Below, piece after piece: positions 33,976 through 46,054 of a stretch of DNA of 64,000 nt. Location: contig CM057142.1 of assembly GCA_029964075.1 (NCBI GenBank), forward strand, positions 29,514,392 to 29,578,391. Direction: 5' to 3'. The position numbers were made by a program, and so were the translations under genes. The notes below the pieces were generated by a model. It did no database searches. It saw only the letters and a program-made list of their open reading frames with translations, and was not told the origin of the DNA. How positions within the stretch are numbered: position 1 is the stretch's first letter; each line of letters opens with the position of its first letter. Origin of the DNA: Patiria pectinifera. Taxonomy: Eukaryota; Echinodermata; Asteroidea; Valvatida; Asterinidae.

Positions 33976-36900
33976 CAGTGTTGTAGTCGAGTACCAAAAC
34001 TCGAGTACAAAGTTTTCCAAGTACACACAGTGCTGAGTACGGGCCCAGTCCGAGTACTTTTTAGTCGAGTCCTCGGCCAAAAATCAGAGTTCGAATTTTT
34101 CAGAGTCCGAGTACGGGCCGAGTACGAGTACAAAGATATCAAGTACATCCCGAGTACATGTTTAATCTAAAGCATTATGGAAATTAGCGCCGTTATTTAC
34201 ATTTGATATGTAAAGTAATTACCCAGTATTCCAAGAAATTTAACACGTACACATATTAAAAAGTGTTGTTTTTGCTTAATAAAGTTGTTTCAGAATTCTC
34301 CGAAATCCGCAGCCCACATGACTTGCATACTGCGCTGTGCTGCTTCTGTCCGTTAGCGAAATATTCCTTGTGATCTCTTAACCCCCAAGATTATAATTTC
34401 TGACGAAGGAGACATGTCTACGTCTGGATCGAACTCGCCGCCATGCGCCAGAGAATGTGACGCGTTTCCAACAAAGAGTGATGTGCACAACCCATGGGCG
34501 TCGCCAGGACCTTTTCTAGAGGGGGGCAAAAGGAATTCCCAAAAAATTCTTGTATTTCTCAACAAATTCTCGATTTATCAGTTAAAGAGGGGGGGGGGGG
34601 GCAGGGTTTTTTCATAAAAATTGGCTTAAATATGAATTTCTTTTTAATGATATATCTGCCCCTAAATCGAGTTGGAATGTGTTCCAGGGTCTTTTACGAG
34701 TCTTTCCAGGAAGTTTGGAGAATTTTCATATTTTGAAGAAAATTGACAAACATTGCAAGGGGTTAGCCTTACATTTTTCATAAAATTTGACTAAAATATG
34801 AATTTCTTTTTAATGTTATATCTGACCCTAAATCTAGTGGGAATGTGTTCCAGGGTCTTTTACGAGTCTTTTCAGGAAGTTTGGAGCATTTTCATATCTT
34901 GACCAAAATTGACAAACATTGCAAAGGGTTAGCCTTACATTTTTCATAAAATTTGACTAAAATATGAATTTCTTTTTAATGTTATATCTGCCCCCAAATC
35001 GAGTTGGAATGTGGTCCAGGGTCTTTTACGAGTCTTTCCAGGAAGTTTGGAGAATTTTATTTTTTTGACGAAAATTGACAAAAAATTGCAAGAGGTTAGC
35101 CTTACAGTTTTCATAAAAATTGGCTAAAATATGAATTTCTTTTTAATGATATATCTGTTCCTAGATAGAGTTGGAATGTGTTCGATGGTTCCTTAAGAGT
35201 CTTTCCATGAAGTTTGGAGCATTTTATTTTTGGACCAAAATTGACAAAAATTGCAAGGGGTTAGCCTTACATTTTTCATAAAATTAGGCTAAAATATGAA
35301 TTTCTTTGTAATGATATATCTGTCCCTGAATCGAGTTGGAATGTGTTCGAGGGTCCCTTAGGAGTCTTTTCAGGAACTTTGGAGCAATTTCATTTTTTGA
35401 CCAAAATTGCAAGGGGGTTAACCTTGCAGGAGACGGGGGACGCGGCGGCGGAAGGCGCGTGCTGCAGCCGAAAGCTTCTAAAGAAATGCAGGGTCACCGC
35501 CGATGTCACTGCACACCAACTCGATCATGTGTTGCGCAAAACGATCGAGGAGGTGGAAGCGCGGATCCGGGGGGGGGGGGGTCCCCAGCTCTGTCCAACA
35601 AAAAAAAAATTTATCGAAATCCATGAAAAAAATGCGAAATACCCCCTTGCTCTGACACGCAAAAACTGTTTGCTGGTAACAATGTCCGCTTTGCACAAGA
35701 ATACGGACATCGGCAGCTTTGTTAGGGGTGTATGCACATTCTGTGATGATAAAGGCCTAGTGTTAATAATCGTCGGATTTGAACAGCGCCCCCATTGAAA
35801 GTATAGTGCGATCTCCCCCCTCCCCTTACCACCTTTTGATTTTCGGAGGCCAAGTGTCATTGCACACTACTCGATCATGTGTTGCGCAGTACGATCGAGG
35901 AGGTGCAGGCGCGGATCTGGGGGAGGGGGGGGGGTTCCCTCTCTTTCAGGACTTTTTCTAGAGGGTGGCAAAAAAAATTCCCAAAAAATGCTTGTATTTC
36001 TTAACAAATTCTCGATTTATCAGTTAAAGAGGGTGGCAGGGACATTTTGCACCCCCCCCCAACTCATTAAATTTACACCACTCTGACTTCGCGCCTATTT
36101 TTCTCTCTTTTTTTTTTAAATTTTCGAGGGGGGGGGGGGGCAAGCGCCCCCTCCTTGCCCCCTCGCGATGCCCATGCCCAGCTCTGTCCCAAAACAAAAT
36201 TCAGAGAAATCCGTGGAAAAAAAATGCGAAACACCCCCCCCCCCCGCTCTGACACGCTTAAACTGTTTACCGGTAATAATGTCCGGTTTGCACAAAAATA
36301 CGGACATCGGCAGCTTTGTTAGAGGGTATATGTTTATTCTGTGATATGGGCCTGGTGTTAATAACCGCTGTAGAATATCTTTACTTTTTGTCTAAGAGCA
36401 GTGGAGGGGTTCCAACCCCCCCCCCCCCCCAAAAAAAATCCTCAGGATCTGCGTCTGCATGTTACTGACTGTAAAAAAAAGGAAGTCAGTAAAGCCCCAT
36501 GCGATGGATTTTTTTTTACAATTTAATCCTTAATGTACATTATTGTACTTTGTTTTTCATTTTGAATTTTCAGTTTTAAGGGTGATGAACTTTGTTATCT
36601 TGCGTTTTGTTCCCCTATTTTGCGAATTACTAGATTTGTTGGGAATGTTCACAATTGAAGAAACGTTATTTGAAAGATGTAAATAATGTTTATATTACAA
36701 TGTATGTCTTTAATTTTTCCCCGGTATAATATTATGGCGTTTTGACGTCAATTGGAAATTGCGCCATTAATAATGGTAGTCATATTGATCGAACGAAACT
36801 CCGTCTTAATTATAGTCAATTATGATTCATTGATTCATGACATAGACCTCTGTTTCGTTTTGAAAACTACCGTACATCTGCTGAGCAGATGTAAATATCA

Positions 36901-38070
36901 AACTAAACCAAAGTATAAAAGATAGAGGATAAAAAAAAATCAAAAAGTTATGTGCTAGTCAAGCTTTCAGGGATCGGTCTGAGCCATAACAATGCCCCAG
37001 CCAATCCCTTAGTTCTCTTCCGGGGTCTCGGCGTCCCCGACCAATACACACTTCCTTCCCTATCCATCCATATAACCCCGGAGGGCCAGGCACCATGTAA
37101 AAGCAAAGAGCTAAGGGAGGAACAGGGCGGCACCCTAAGCCCTGATCCTCCGAGTGGACCACATGCCCTGAACCTGTACGAAGGCGCCAACCTGGAACTC
37201 GCGGACAGTACCAGCAGCAGTGCTTACCGATTAAGCTAAGGTACTGTTGGTATTTTACGACGGGAAATGAAACATCTTATACAATGACTGAACGAGTGCG
37301 ATTAAAACCAAAAAGACACCGACGGGATTCGAACCCGTGCCCCGCGCGATGCGTGGACGACGAATCTACCCACTGGGCCATTCGGCTTTCTTAGAGTTCT
37401 TCTCAAAAATAATAGGCTGAGAGACGTGGAGCATTGGTGGGTCCATCTGTTTGGGCTCCATGGACGAAGAGAAGTTGACATTTCGGGCAATAATGCGCCC
37501 ACTGTTTTCATTTCTTTGGAAAATTGTATACGGCAGCCTCGTTAGTCGTAGGCCTACGTGTGCTAAACGTGCTTCTCATTACGCAACAATGGAAACTATT
37601 ATTATGCAGGCCTTTTTTGAAAAAGACATCAGGCGTGCGGGGGCGGATCCTGGAATTTTGGCGGGGGAAGGGGTCAGGCCCGTTAGAGATGTTTATATCC
37701 GATTTTTGCGGACAGGCGGACCTTATCATTATTATAATTGTTATAGATGTACATTTTTTTGTGTGCGTCAGAACGTGGGTGGGGGGTTGGCGGGGGGGGG
37801 GGGGGGGGTTCAAACCCTTCTCATGGGGTTCCGCGCCTGACGTCTACTCTTTGTATTTGGACAGACACAGATTCTCAACTCCCCTACTACTATTTGAAAA
37901 TCGTACGGACGTCTTTAAAAAGAAAACGATTTTTTTTAAGGATTTGTTTGTTAACATTGTATATCAGGCCTATATGCATATTCCGTTCGCTGTTCCCAAC
38001 AGTCGTTCGTCAGCCTGTTATCAAACATTACTTTCGTGAAAAATAATATGAACTGGAAGTTCTCATCCTT
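33976..38070 (+). repeat. large composite repeat, block B
   Basis: Starts with the hAT-like end CAGTGTTGTAGTCGAGTACC and GAGTAC iterations. It then follows block A in order: frameshifted BED-like remnant, five 166-bp tandem units (34,611-35,420), the GC-rich coding-like segment (35,425-35,570), poly(G/C) GGATCC modules, and the tRNA-related composite (from about 36,520). It lacks the 14,181-15,541 insertion of block A. No right-hand hAT end was found after 38,070. Confidence 0.75.
34611..35420 (+). repeat. 166-bp tandem array, five units
   Basis: The word TTCATAAAA recurs at 34,611, 34,777, 34,943, 35,110 and 35,275, a period of 165-167 bp. Each unit also carries TATGAATTTCTTT and GAGTCTTT. 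Block A has only two units (13,925 and 14,091). Confidence 0.9.
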
Positions 38071-38454
38071 CATTTAAAAAAAAAAAAATCCGACTATTAG
38101 GCCAAAAAAAAAAAATAAGTCGGTCTCTGGTCAGCGCGCGCGTCGATTTTAATCATGCGCGTCAATCTTTTTTTCCCCAAAATGTTCCGCGGTAGCTCCA
38201 ACAGCGCCCTCTATTGCCGCACCTCCTCAATTTTTTTTACCAAAGAGCACCAAGGAATGGGAAATTGCACCGAGGCAAATGATCGAGAGCACCAAGGCAA
38301 ATTATGGAGGACACCAATGTACATGAGGACACCCCAAAAAAAGCAAAATAGTACTCCACCTTGTCTGTACAATCCAAGCTTGAAGAAAAAAAAGAAAAAA
38401 GCAAAGCAAAAAAAAAAAAAAAAGCCGCGTCGCCGCGTCAATTCCGGAACTTTG

Positions 38455-38535
38455 GTCTGATGGCCTTATTTTACCAGGGTAGCCCCATCAGTTGTCAATG
38501 AACTGTTCTCCCTGGGGGCCCTTGATTACATAAAA
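38455..38535 (-). repeat. LINE-type 3' tail fragment
   Basis: The minus strand reads GGGGCTACCCTGGTAAAATA, resembling the conserved 3' tails of CR1/L2-type LINEs and of SINEs that use them. Only this short tail is recognisable. Confidence 0.45.
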
Positions 38536-39897
38536 ACATGATATAATAACGACAAAAATTACAAAAAACACAATAAAAGACATAATGAATTCATTACAAA
38601 AAAAACCACCCCAAACCACACAAAATTATTAATTATTATATTCACTTATTTGAGCGAGGTTTCTTATGATCGGTAGGCTACTTCGTACCTACAGGGCCTA
38701 ATGCAAACAGGTTTTGAATCCTGTCGAATAGGACCTTACCGTGCAGCGCAAAAAGGTCAGTGTCGCCAACTATTTTGGGCCCCAACCAAGGAAAACAATT
38801 TTTATAACCGCCGACCTTGTCTGAAACACAAGTAAGAAAACCAAACAAAACAAAAGTAGAACTGGGAGAAAAAATGAATACAGAATTCAAGCAATCAGAC
38901 TTGTGTTATTTTAAAACTATTAAAAAAGGAAAACCAGATTCTTACGCCAAGTTCGGATCCCAGAAGATAAGAGGATAGTGCCTCTCATTATACTGGCATG
39001 TCATGTCTGACGGCAGTGAGCTGCTTGATGCAGATATAATTAAAACAAGTAAATCTTGCCCAATATTGTTTTATTACTTTATTCAGTGACATCAAGTCAT
39101 GATAAATTCATTACCATGAGCGCCGCAAGGATTTTTTTCTAGAGGGGGCAAAGCACAATTCCTGCATTTTTTCTGCATATTCTCGATCATTTTTCGAAGG
39201 TGGGCAGGGACATATACATGCCCTAAGCCATTTAATTAACAGCAATATGACTTTGCGCCTCGTTTTCTTTCTCCCCCCCCCCCCTTTTCTCTCTTTCTCT
39301 CTCTCTTTTGCTTGCTTTTCCGGGAGGGGGACCCCCTCGCGACGTACCCGCGACGCCCATGCTCACACTGCAATAAACAAAACTTGAGACAATACGCAGT
39401 TGGCATCATTTAAAATATGTGGGTCAGTTTTATTTATTTATATTTGTTTTCGACCGACCGACACTTCTTAAGAGAACCGTAGAAAGTGAAAAAAAAAGGT
39501 ACGCCCTTCTAAAAAAAAAATATCAAGTTGTGCACTGTGATCAAAATTCACAACTGCATCTTCTTGAATAAATTAATTGGGAGGCATTCTAAACCTGGCC
39601 ATATGTAGGGCCACGGTTCGCGAATGGGCCATTTCAACACACACATGTTATAATATTAATAATGTCCCACTCCCCCTCTTCTTCGAGACTGTGATGAAAC
39701 GCTGAGCAGATTTCAATGAAATTGGATTGAATTGCAGCGGAATCGGATTCATATCAACGTCAGAATCAAAACAGAATTGATATTCTTCGAGATCGGCGTC
39801 AAATCAGGTAATTAATGTGATGTGTTCACCAAAATTGACTGGAAGATGTGATGACCTGCATAGTTGACGCACATGATGTACAGTAGGCTATGTAGCG
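38536..39897. other. intergenic with one G-rich repeat
   Basis: No exon seen. About 39,117-39,362 is a relative of the ATGGGCGTCGC repeat (TTTTTTTCTAGAGGGGGCAA inside, GCGACGCCCATG at the right). The rest is A/T-rich without recognisable features. Confidence 0.5.
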
Positions 39898-39968
39898 GTA
39901 TCTATGTAGACCCGTGAACGTGGCGTTGTAGTTTACAAGCCACGTTCACGGGTCTAGTATCTATGTAG
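39898..39968. repeat. 50-nt hairpin between exact 12-bp direct repeats
   Basis: The 18-bp arms TAGACCCGTGAACGTGGC (39,907-39,924) and complement (39,939-39,956) pair perfectly. A 5-bp inner stem follows after one bulged G. GTATCTATGTAG occurs exactly at 39,898-39,909 and 39,957-39,968. Confidence 0.8.
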
Positions 39969-40365
39969 CCTAGGCCGGCCTACGCCGCGCCGCGCAGCCT
40001 AGCTTAAGTTATGTCTGTATGCATGTAAGCTTAGCAGTAGCACTAGAAAAAGTGGCATCGGTATTTTTGACGTCGTAAAGTCTAAATAGAAAGAGCTTAA
40101 ATTTGGAAAATTATTTTGTAGTATCTCCATCACTCAACTATGTCACTTGAATTTGCGGAGTAGTTGAGCCGAAAGCAGCCTGAGGCTGAATGATGTTTGC
40201 TATCCGGAACTACATGTAGGAAAACGACTGTACCGTATACCCTACATTTACAGTTCATGTACTGTGTGTACTGTGTACAGTACATGTACTGTGTGTACTG
40301 TGTTTAGCCTGTGTAGTTTGTTCACGTAGGCCATGGTTAGACGTAAGTTGTACTAGTCCAAAGAA

Positions 40366-40612
40366 GGGAAAGAATGTTGCAACCTGACGCTAGGGCGCCT
40401 ACTTCAGCAGTTGTGTACATGTACAAAGTCTATGGAGAGTCCAGAAAATTGTCTAAGTACTGGTATTTCCTAACATTACAAAAGTGGAAATGTTTCTCAG
40501 TCCCAGATTCATGTCTTAATTTAATCATCATTTTTGCAATGATTGGCCTTCATTTAGATGATATACATATGTATGAAGAAAAAAGCAGCGTCAGGTTGCA
40601 ACATTCTTTCCC
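40366..40612. mobile_element. foldback element with 26-bp perfect arms
   Basis: The arm 40,366-40,391 (GGGAAAGAATGTTGCAACCT and onward) is perfectly complementary to 40,587-40,612. The interior has no coding content. Family unknown. Confidence 0.7.
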
Positions 40613-40821
40613 AAAGAAGTTTGACATTTTTTAGACGTCTATATTTTGTGTAATTCCCAGGTTCGTTTGCGCACGTTTGCGTACATCTAAATTCCAACAC
40701 AAGATTACACGAAAAATAGACGTCTGAAAAATGGCGAATTTCTTTTCTATCGCTGTAAGACTCTGAGGGTGAGTGTGCTTCCAAGCATAAATAACTACAA
40801 AGTATACATATGTAAATAGGA

Positions 40822-40935
40822 AAATCAAAACTTGACAAAGTTCTACATTTTCGGGTATGTACATTTGTACATATTCCAAGTGTGGCCTTTATTTACGGAG
40901 GCTCTCCAGTAAATTGGCAACATTTATGGGGCTAT
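40822..40935. repeat. half copy of the 30.9 kb foldback MITE
   Basis: Shares ACTTGACAAAGTTCTACATT and TGGCCTTTATTTACGGAGG with the right arm of 30,880-31,130. The opposite arm is missing. Confidence 0.65.
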
Positions 40936-41145
40936 CATTGGCTGTACCAGATTCAATTGTCAAATTTGCAAATATAGTCAAGACGTGATGGGGGGGGGGG
41001 TTGGCAAATTGAATGTGAATTTGTAGTTTCTAACAATGAACCTCCGTGTTAAAAAACAGAAGTGGGGTTGGACTTTGCTGACTACATTTTGTAGATATAT
41101 TTGTGACATTTTACGCGATGTTAGTATTTTATTATAATGGCTATC

Positions 41146-41365
41146 AGACTAACGAGGCATTGGAGTTATGAGGTGTCGGACTCAATGGACCAAAAAAAAA
41201 GTACATTTAATTGAGTTGTCGGACACATGGGTCGTCAGACCTATGGGGCGTTGGCCCGAGGTGTCGGAAATCGGAATTACATGTATGGGCCTTTACTTGG
41301 TTTGGGGATGAGATTTTGTCTGACTTGTGAGGCGTCGGACCTATGAGGCGTCAGACTTACGCGAA
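41146..41365 (+). repeat. degenerate minisatellite, GGCGTCGGAC-type
   Basis: Repeated variants of GAGGCGTCGGACCTATGAGG (for example GAGGTGTCGGACTCAATGGA, GGGTCGTCAGACCTATGGGG and GAGGCGTCAGACTTACG). Units are irregular and interrupted. Confidence 0.55.
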
Positions 41366-44300
41366 AACCCCAAAGACTGTACCATCTAATGCGAACTACA
41401 TGTACCCGCTGTAAGAATGTCTCGTGCCTTATCAACTGATGTTCATAATCTCAAAATTATCTTTGTCTAAGAAGTGCATGAGTAAAATCCCACTACTGTA
41501 AATTTTTTGTTCATTGAACTCAAAAAGTTTTCGTTTCCCCTTACATTGTATAGGCCTAAATTTTTTATTTATAACCTTTATTTTCAAATATTCAGTTTTA
41601 ATTACACTTCAGTTCCACTGACACAAGCCTGCATGTTTTGCTCTTGAAAGCCACTTTCTGCTATTTTGATCATTTTTCTTTCTTTTTTTTCCTTTTCATT
41701 TTCCCCCTTTTATGCATGTGCATGCTTTGCTTGTCATCAGTTTATTTCAAGATGCATTCTTGCACTGCTTGAGACTGCAACAGCGCCGCAGAAAAAGCCC
41801 TCCAAACTTTTGAGGTATGGTATCTTTTTTTCTGCTTTATTTGTTGCATGAAAAAAAAAATAGGTGATGGGCTTTTGTCCTGTGCAAATGGATTTTTGCT
41901 CATTTGTGAGGCGTTCTGACGAAATGAGACAGAACTGGGCAGAGGTCGAAATGAGGGTTTGCAGGTATTAGGAATGATGAATACTCCTTAGTATAGTGCT
42001 TGTTGCACTTCAATTGGTTATTCCGATGACAAGTTATGGCTGTTTAAAGTTTGCATTTATCGACATGTCAAAAAATGTACATACAAAAAATGTAATACAA
42101 TGTACATGTACTGAGAAAAAGGCCTTTAAATTTCAACAGTTTTACATGTATAGTCGTACATTTGTAAATACGAAAGATGCCAATTGTTTTCCTTAAAAAC
42201 ACTTTTAGGCCTATGTCATGATATTTATATACCACTTTAAAATACAATGTACATGTGCATGAATCAAAGATCAATAAATCTAAAAATCAAAATCAAATCT
42301 AATTGTTTTTGCGGAAATATTTCCATATACGAAGTTCACTCAACACCCTGTGTACAAACCCTATGAGATTGGACTGAAAAATTGTAAGTGTTTTCTAAGA
42401 AAATGCTTGTATTTTCTCACTGCTCAAATTGACTTTGATGACATGAAATTGCTATCTGGGGGCTTGTTAATCAATGCAGAGGAAAATTAGTGAACTTATA
42501 TGGAAATCTTTCCTTTTTTGCATTTTTCCCCAGTTGCGTCTCACTTTGCCAGAATGCCTCACATGTCATCTGTTTATTTATGGTGGTCTTTCTAAATGTT
42601 GATTGTTATATTGATATAAATACATGTACTGTTGTTTGCTTTCAAACATCGGTTTCATCTCTGACTTTGACATAAAATAAGGAGATTTTTTAGGCCCCCA
42701 GCTACAACTGACTCTGGCTCTGCATAGACTCTGTGTGCGAACAGTAGATGGTGGTTTTTGACCACTGTCAAGAGCTGCAGTGGAGAAACTGTGTGTGCAT
42801 ACTGGTTCTGGTTGTATTCTGACTATGCACAAAATAGTGGCGTGTTTGCATGAGCAGCGGGCGATTTTCGGGAATCACTGTGGTCTCCCCAAAACTCTCC
42901 GTTTGTAACCAGTCAGGGGGTAGGCTATTTCTGCACAGATCGGGAGGCCATACATGTACATGAATGTACATGTAGGTTTATGTTCTGTTTTAGGACCATT
43001 GAATCCTATAATTGACATCTAAGAGACAAAATTGTGTAGAATTTCCATGGAGTACCGAAGTGTGACGTCATTTAGAGCCAGAAAGTGCAGTGCAAACGAA
43101 TGGAGTACGCGCATATTGGTTCTTGGGCTGAATCACGCGCTAATGTCTTTGACACACATTTTGTGCGTGTGATGTATTCACTTCGGTACTCCATTGGGTT
43201 TAGACATTAAAGCATATGACCATTTGCACATGTATCCCAAAAATAACCTACATATATGTACATGTACATATACACATGTACCAAATTAAAAGCTTACTTG
43301 GATTAAAGACATACCGGTACCGGTACTGGTACTAAACACCCTGTGAAATTGTTCCATCTGTCTTGCTGTCATTAAGAAGAAATCAAGAAATTTAAATGTA
43401 GGTGATTTCTAACGATCAGTCGTTTGATGTAAGACTGCGTGTTATTGACGTATCGCGTTTCTTGATCTAAAAGGTGGGCATGGTTTTTCACTGTTTCCTC
43501 AAAAAGTGTAATATCCACTGAGCTGAAAGTTTTGACAGGTTAGCTTTTGAACATTCTGCTTTGGATTTGGAGTGGTGTAATTATTGCAAACGAACAAAAT
43601 ACATAAAGAGCACTTGATCATATTTACAATGTAGCCTTTAAAAGGACCGAAAATGAACCTTGAGGCTGGTCTGAGTATCACCCGTTATCCACAGAGCCAA
43701 GTCTCCTGTATAACGTCTGATATGTCAAAGCATGCAGATTTATGCGATTCACGTCTCAGCCAATCGGAGTCCACTTTACTAAATCATGACGTTACTTCAT
43801 TCCCAAATCAGGACTAAACGTGTGATGGGTCAATTCGAATGCAGCGTTTTGTAATACAACAACAGCCGGGTGTGTATTGCGTAATATGAGCCTTTGTTTA
43901 CCCATATTTACCCATGTCTAGGGTATTTTTTTGTATTCGTGTCTATGACGCGACAATGGTGAAAGACTGGAGACCAGATATAGAAAGCGCCCGCTGATTG
44001 GTCAGAATCTAGAGGTCAAGATGCGGTTGTCTTGCATAGGGCCTAATTAATCAGCAAATCTGCTGAAATGTACTGTAATAGACTATCAGCCATTCCATGT
44101 AAGGGTCATCACCAAACTCAAAAATTGAAGTGAAAGGAATAAATGTTTGTCAGTTATATTTGATAAGAGGAATATTGAAACCATCTAAATCTCAAAAGAT
44201 TTTTAAAAATAAATCATTTGATTTAAAGTTTCAGCCTCCTGAACATGGATGAATTTTGTGGGCAAAATGGAGGGTCAGGGGTATAAATCACAAACTGAGG

Positions 44301-44445
44301 AAGTAATTGAAGCTCATTCATAAGATTGTGCTTTATCTGCATACATTTGGTAGCTATTCCAGTCTATTTGATAAAACATTGAGAATGTTTCCAAATGTCT
44401 TCAGTATTTTCCCACTATTTCATCGTGAAAACACCCTCAAAAATA
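41366..44445. other. intergenic, little recognised
   Basis: No convincing exon. About 43,310-43,650 is related to the middle of the TTAA MITE at 11,751 (TATCCACTGAGCTGAAAGTT in both). Otherwise A/T-rich, with scattered ACATGTAC and ACCGGTAC words. Confidence 0.45.
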
Positions 44446-44650
44446 TGTCACGCGAGTCACAAAATAGGGCTTTTTTTCAGATTACTTAATAACTAGAGAG
44501 GGATTCAGCTAGTGTTTGATATTTGTAAATGAAATAGTGGTGGTCTATCAATAAAAGTTTGAATATTTTTATTTGCTCTACATTCCTTGTAGAAAAAACT
44601 ATCTCAAGAATGTCACGCGAGTCACACAAGATGTATGTCACGCGAGTCAC

Positions 44651-44960
44651 CAGGGGCGGATCCAGGAATTTTTGCAGTTTTTTCTTCGGACACTTGGCCT
44701 CCGTAAAGTCAAAAACTGGGGGTACCAATTTCAATCAGGGGTGCTGTTCAAATTCGACAATTTTTAACACATTACAGAATGGTGTACCGTATTTGAACAG
44801 GCGGACATTAGACCATAATTTTTTGGGGGGATGTCACAGCAGGAGGGGGGAGGGGGGTTTCAACTAATTTTTTTTTGGAATTTGTATGAGCATTTTTTTT
44901 TTACAGAGCTGGGGGGGGGGGGGGTTGACCTCCAAAACCCCCCCTCAAGATCTGCGCCTG
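44651..44960 (+). mobile_element. complete CAGGGGCGGATCC-type MITE, 5-bp TSD
   Basis: Starts CAGGGGCGGATCCAGG and ends GATCTGCGCCTG. GTCAC at 44,646-44,650 is repeated at 44,961-44,965. The left GTCAC belongs to the third copy of the 15-mer, so the element inserted at that motif. It contains TTCGGACACTTGGCCTCCGT. Confidence 0.75.
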
Positions 44961-45106
44961 GTCACAAGCGAAGCCAGGAATGTTTCATTTACATGTAATA
45001 CAAAGAAACAATGCCATATTAAATTATAGAATTGGAATTAAGTCTTTAATTTAAGCATTAGTTATGTAACAAGAAATTGAATCAGTTTTTTACAAATGTA
45101 TATATA

Positions 45107-45297
45107 CAGTCGAGTCTCGTTAATACAAACTCGTTCGGACCTAGCCAAATAGTTTGTTATATCAGAATTTTGTATTAAGAGGAACATCAGTCCCATTCAT
45201 TGTGCACATAATTTAATGCACAGTCGGGACTAAGGCTTTATGTTTGTTACAACCAGAATTTTGTATTAACAGAGTTTGTACCAACGAGATTCGACTG
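45107..45297. mobile_element. pogo/Tigger-like MITE, TA flanks
   Basis: The ends CAGTCGAGTCTCGTTAATAC and (plus) CAACGAGATTCGACTG are inverted, with TA at 45,105-45,106 and 45,298-45,299. CAGTCGA...TCGTT ends are characteristic of pogo-type elements. Inner repeats CAGAATTTTGTATTAA occur twice. Confidence 0.85.
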
Positions 45298-46054
45298 TAC
45301 TGTATACATTCCTATACAACTGCATCATTAATTGCAGCTCTTACCTTTTAAGGAAACTGTGACTCTACATGACCAAGAATTACAACTGTTTTCCTGAAAT
45401 AATCACCCGTGGATTGATGACATCACTTCGTAACTTAAATTCCGAAACATTTTTTTGTCTCCATGTCATTGTTAAGGATATTGTGTTTAAACCAGATTTC
45501 CACCCCAACATTTGCCAAAGTAAAGGGATAAATAGCAGTTTTCACACTCTTTTATAAGGTATTCACAGGTAAATCATTTTTATTAATATAATATTATGAT
45601 TTCATTTGTTATACTAAAATTACAGTTATAATGTGAAAGTGAAAAGCTACTGTGTCACGCAAGTCACGCATTTGTGTCACGCGAGTCACATTTTCTTCAG
45701 GCTATTTCTTACAACGAGGGATATTTGGCACAATACAACTTATGCATGTATTGGGTGAGGGTATTAAGTTCTAAGTTCAGTAAGAATAATTTTTAGAACA
45801 CTGGTAGATCCATAGGAAAAGCTATTTGAATCAAGGGATGTCAAAAATCCCTTTTTCTATCCTGTCACGCGAGTCACGTCAAAGAAACTGTGATACATGA
45901 AAAAATAGCGATGTTAAAGTAATCATATCCAAACTAAACCATAGATTCACAATGCCCTGACTCAAATACATGCTAATTTGAGTTGAATAAATGCCAGGTT
46001 AACAACAGTAATGCATTAAAACTTTACATTTTGTTCAAATGTCATGCGAGTCAC

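Larger units (their letters stand above)
44446..46054 (+). repeat. seven-copy TGTCACGCGAGTCAC motif cluster
   Basis: The 15-mer starts at 44,446, 44,611, 44,636, 45,653 (one change), 45,675, 45,863 and 46,040 (one change), always in the same orientation. Flanking DNA is not obviously conserved between copies. A GGATCC-type MITE and a pogo-like MITE lie inside the cluster. Confidence 0.85.

Noticed and set aside
34606..35420. CRISPR-like array
   Set aside because: Units are 166 bp without short constant repeats and unique spacers; this is a eukaryotic tandem repeat inside a composite element.
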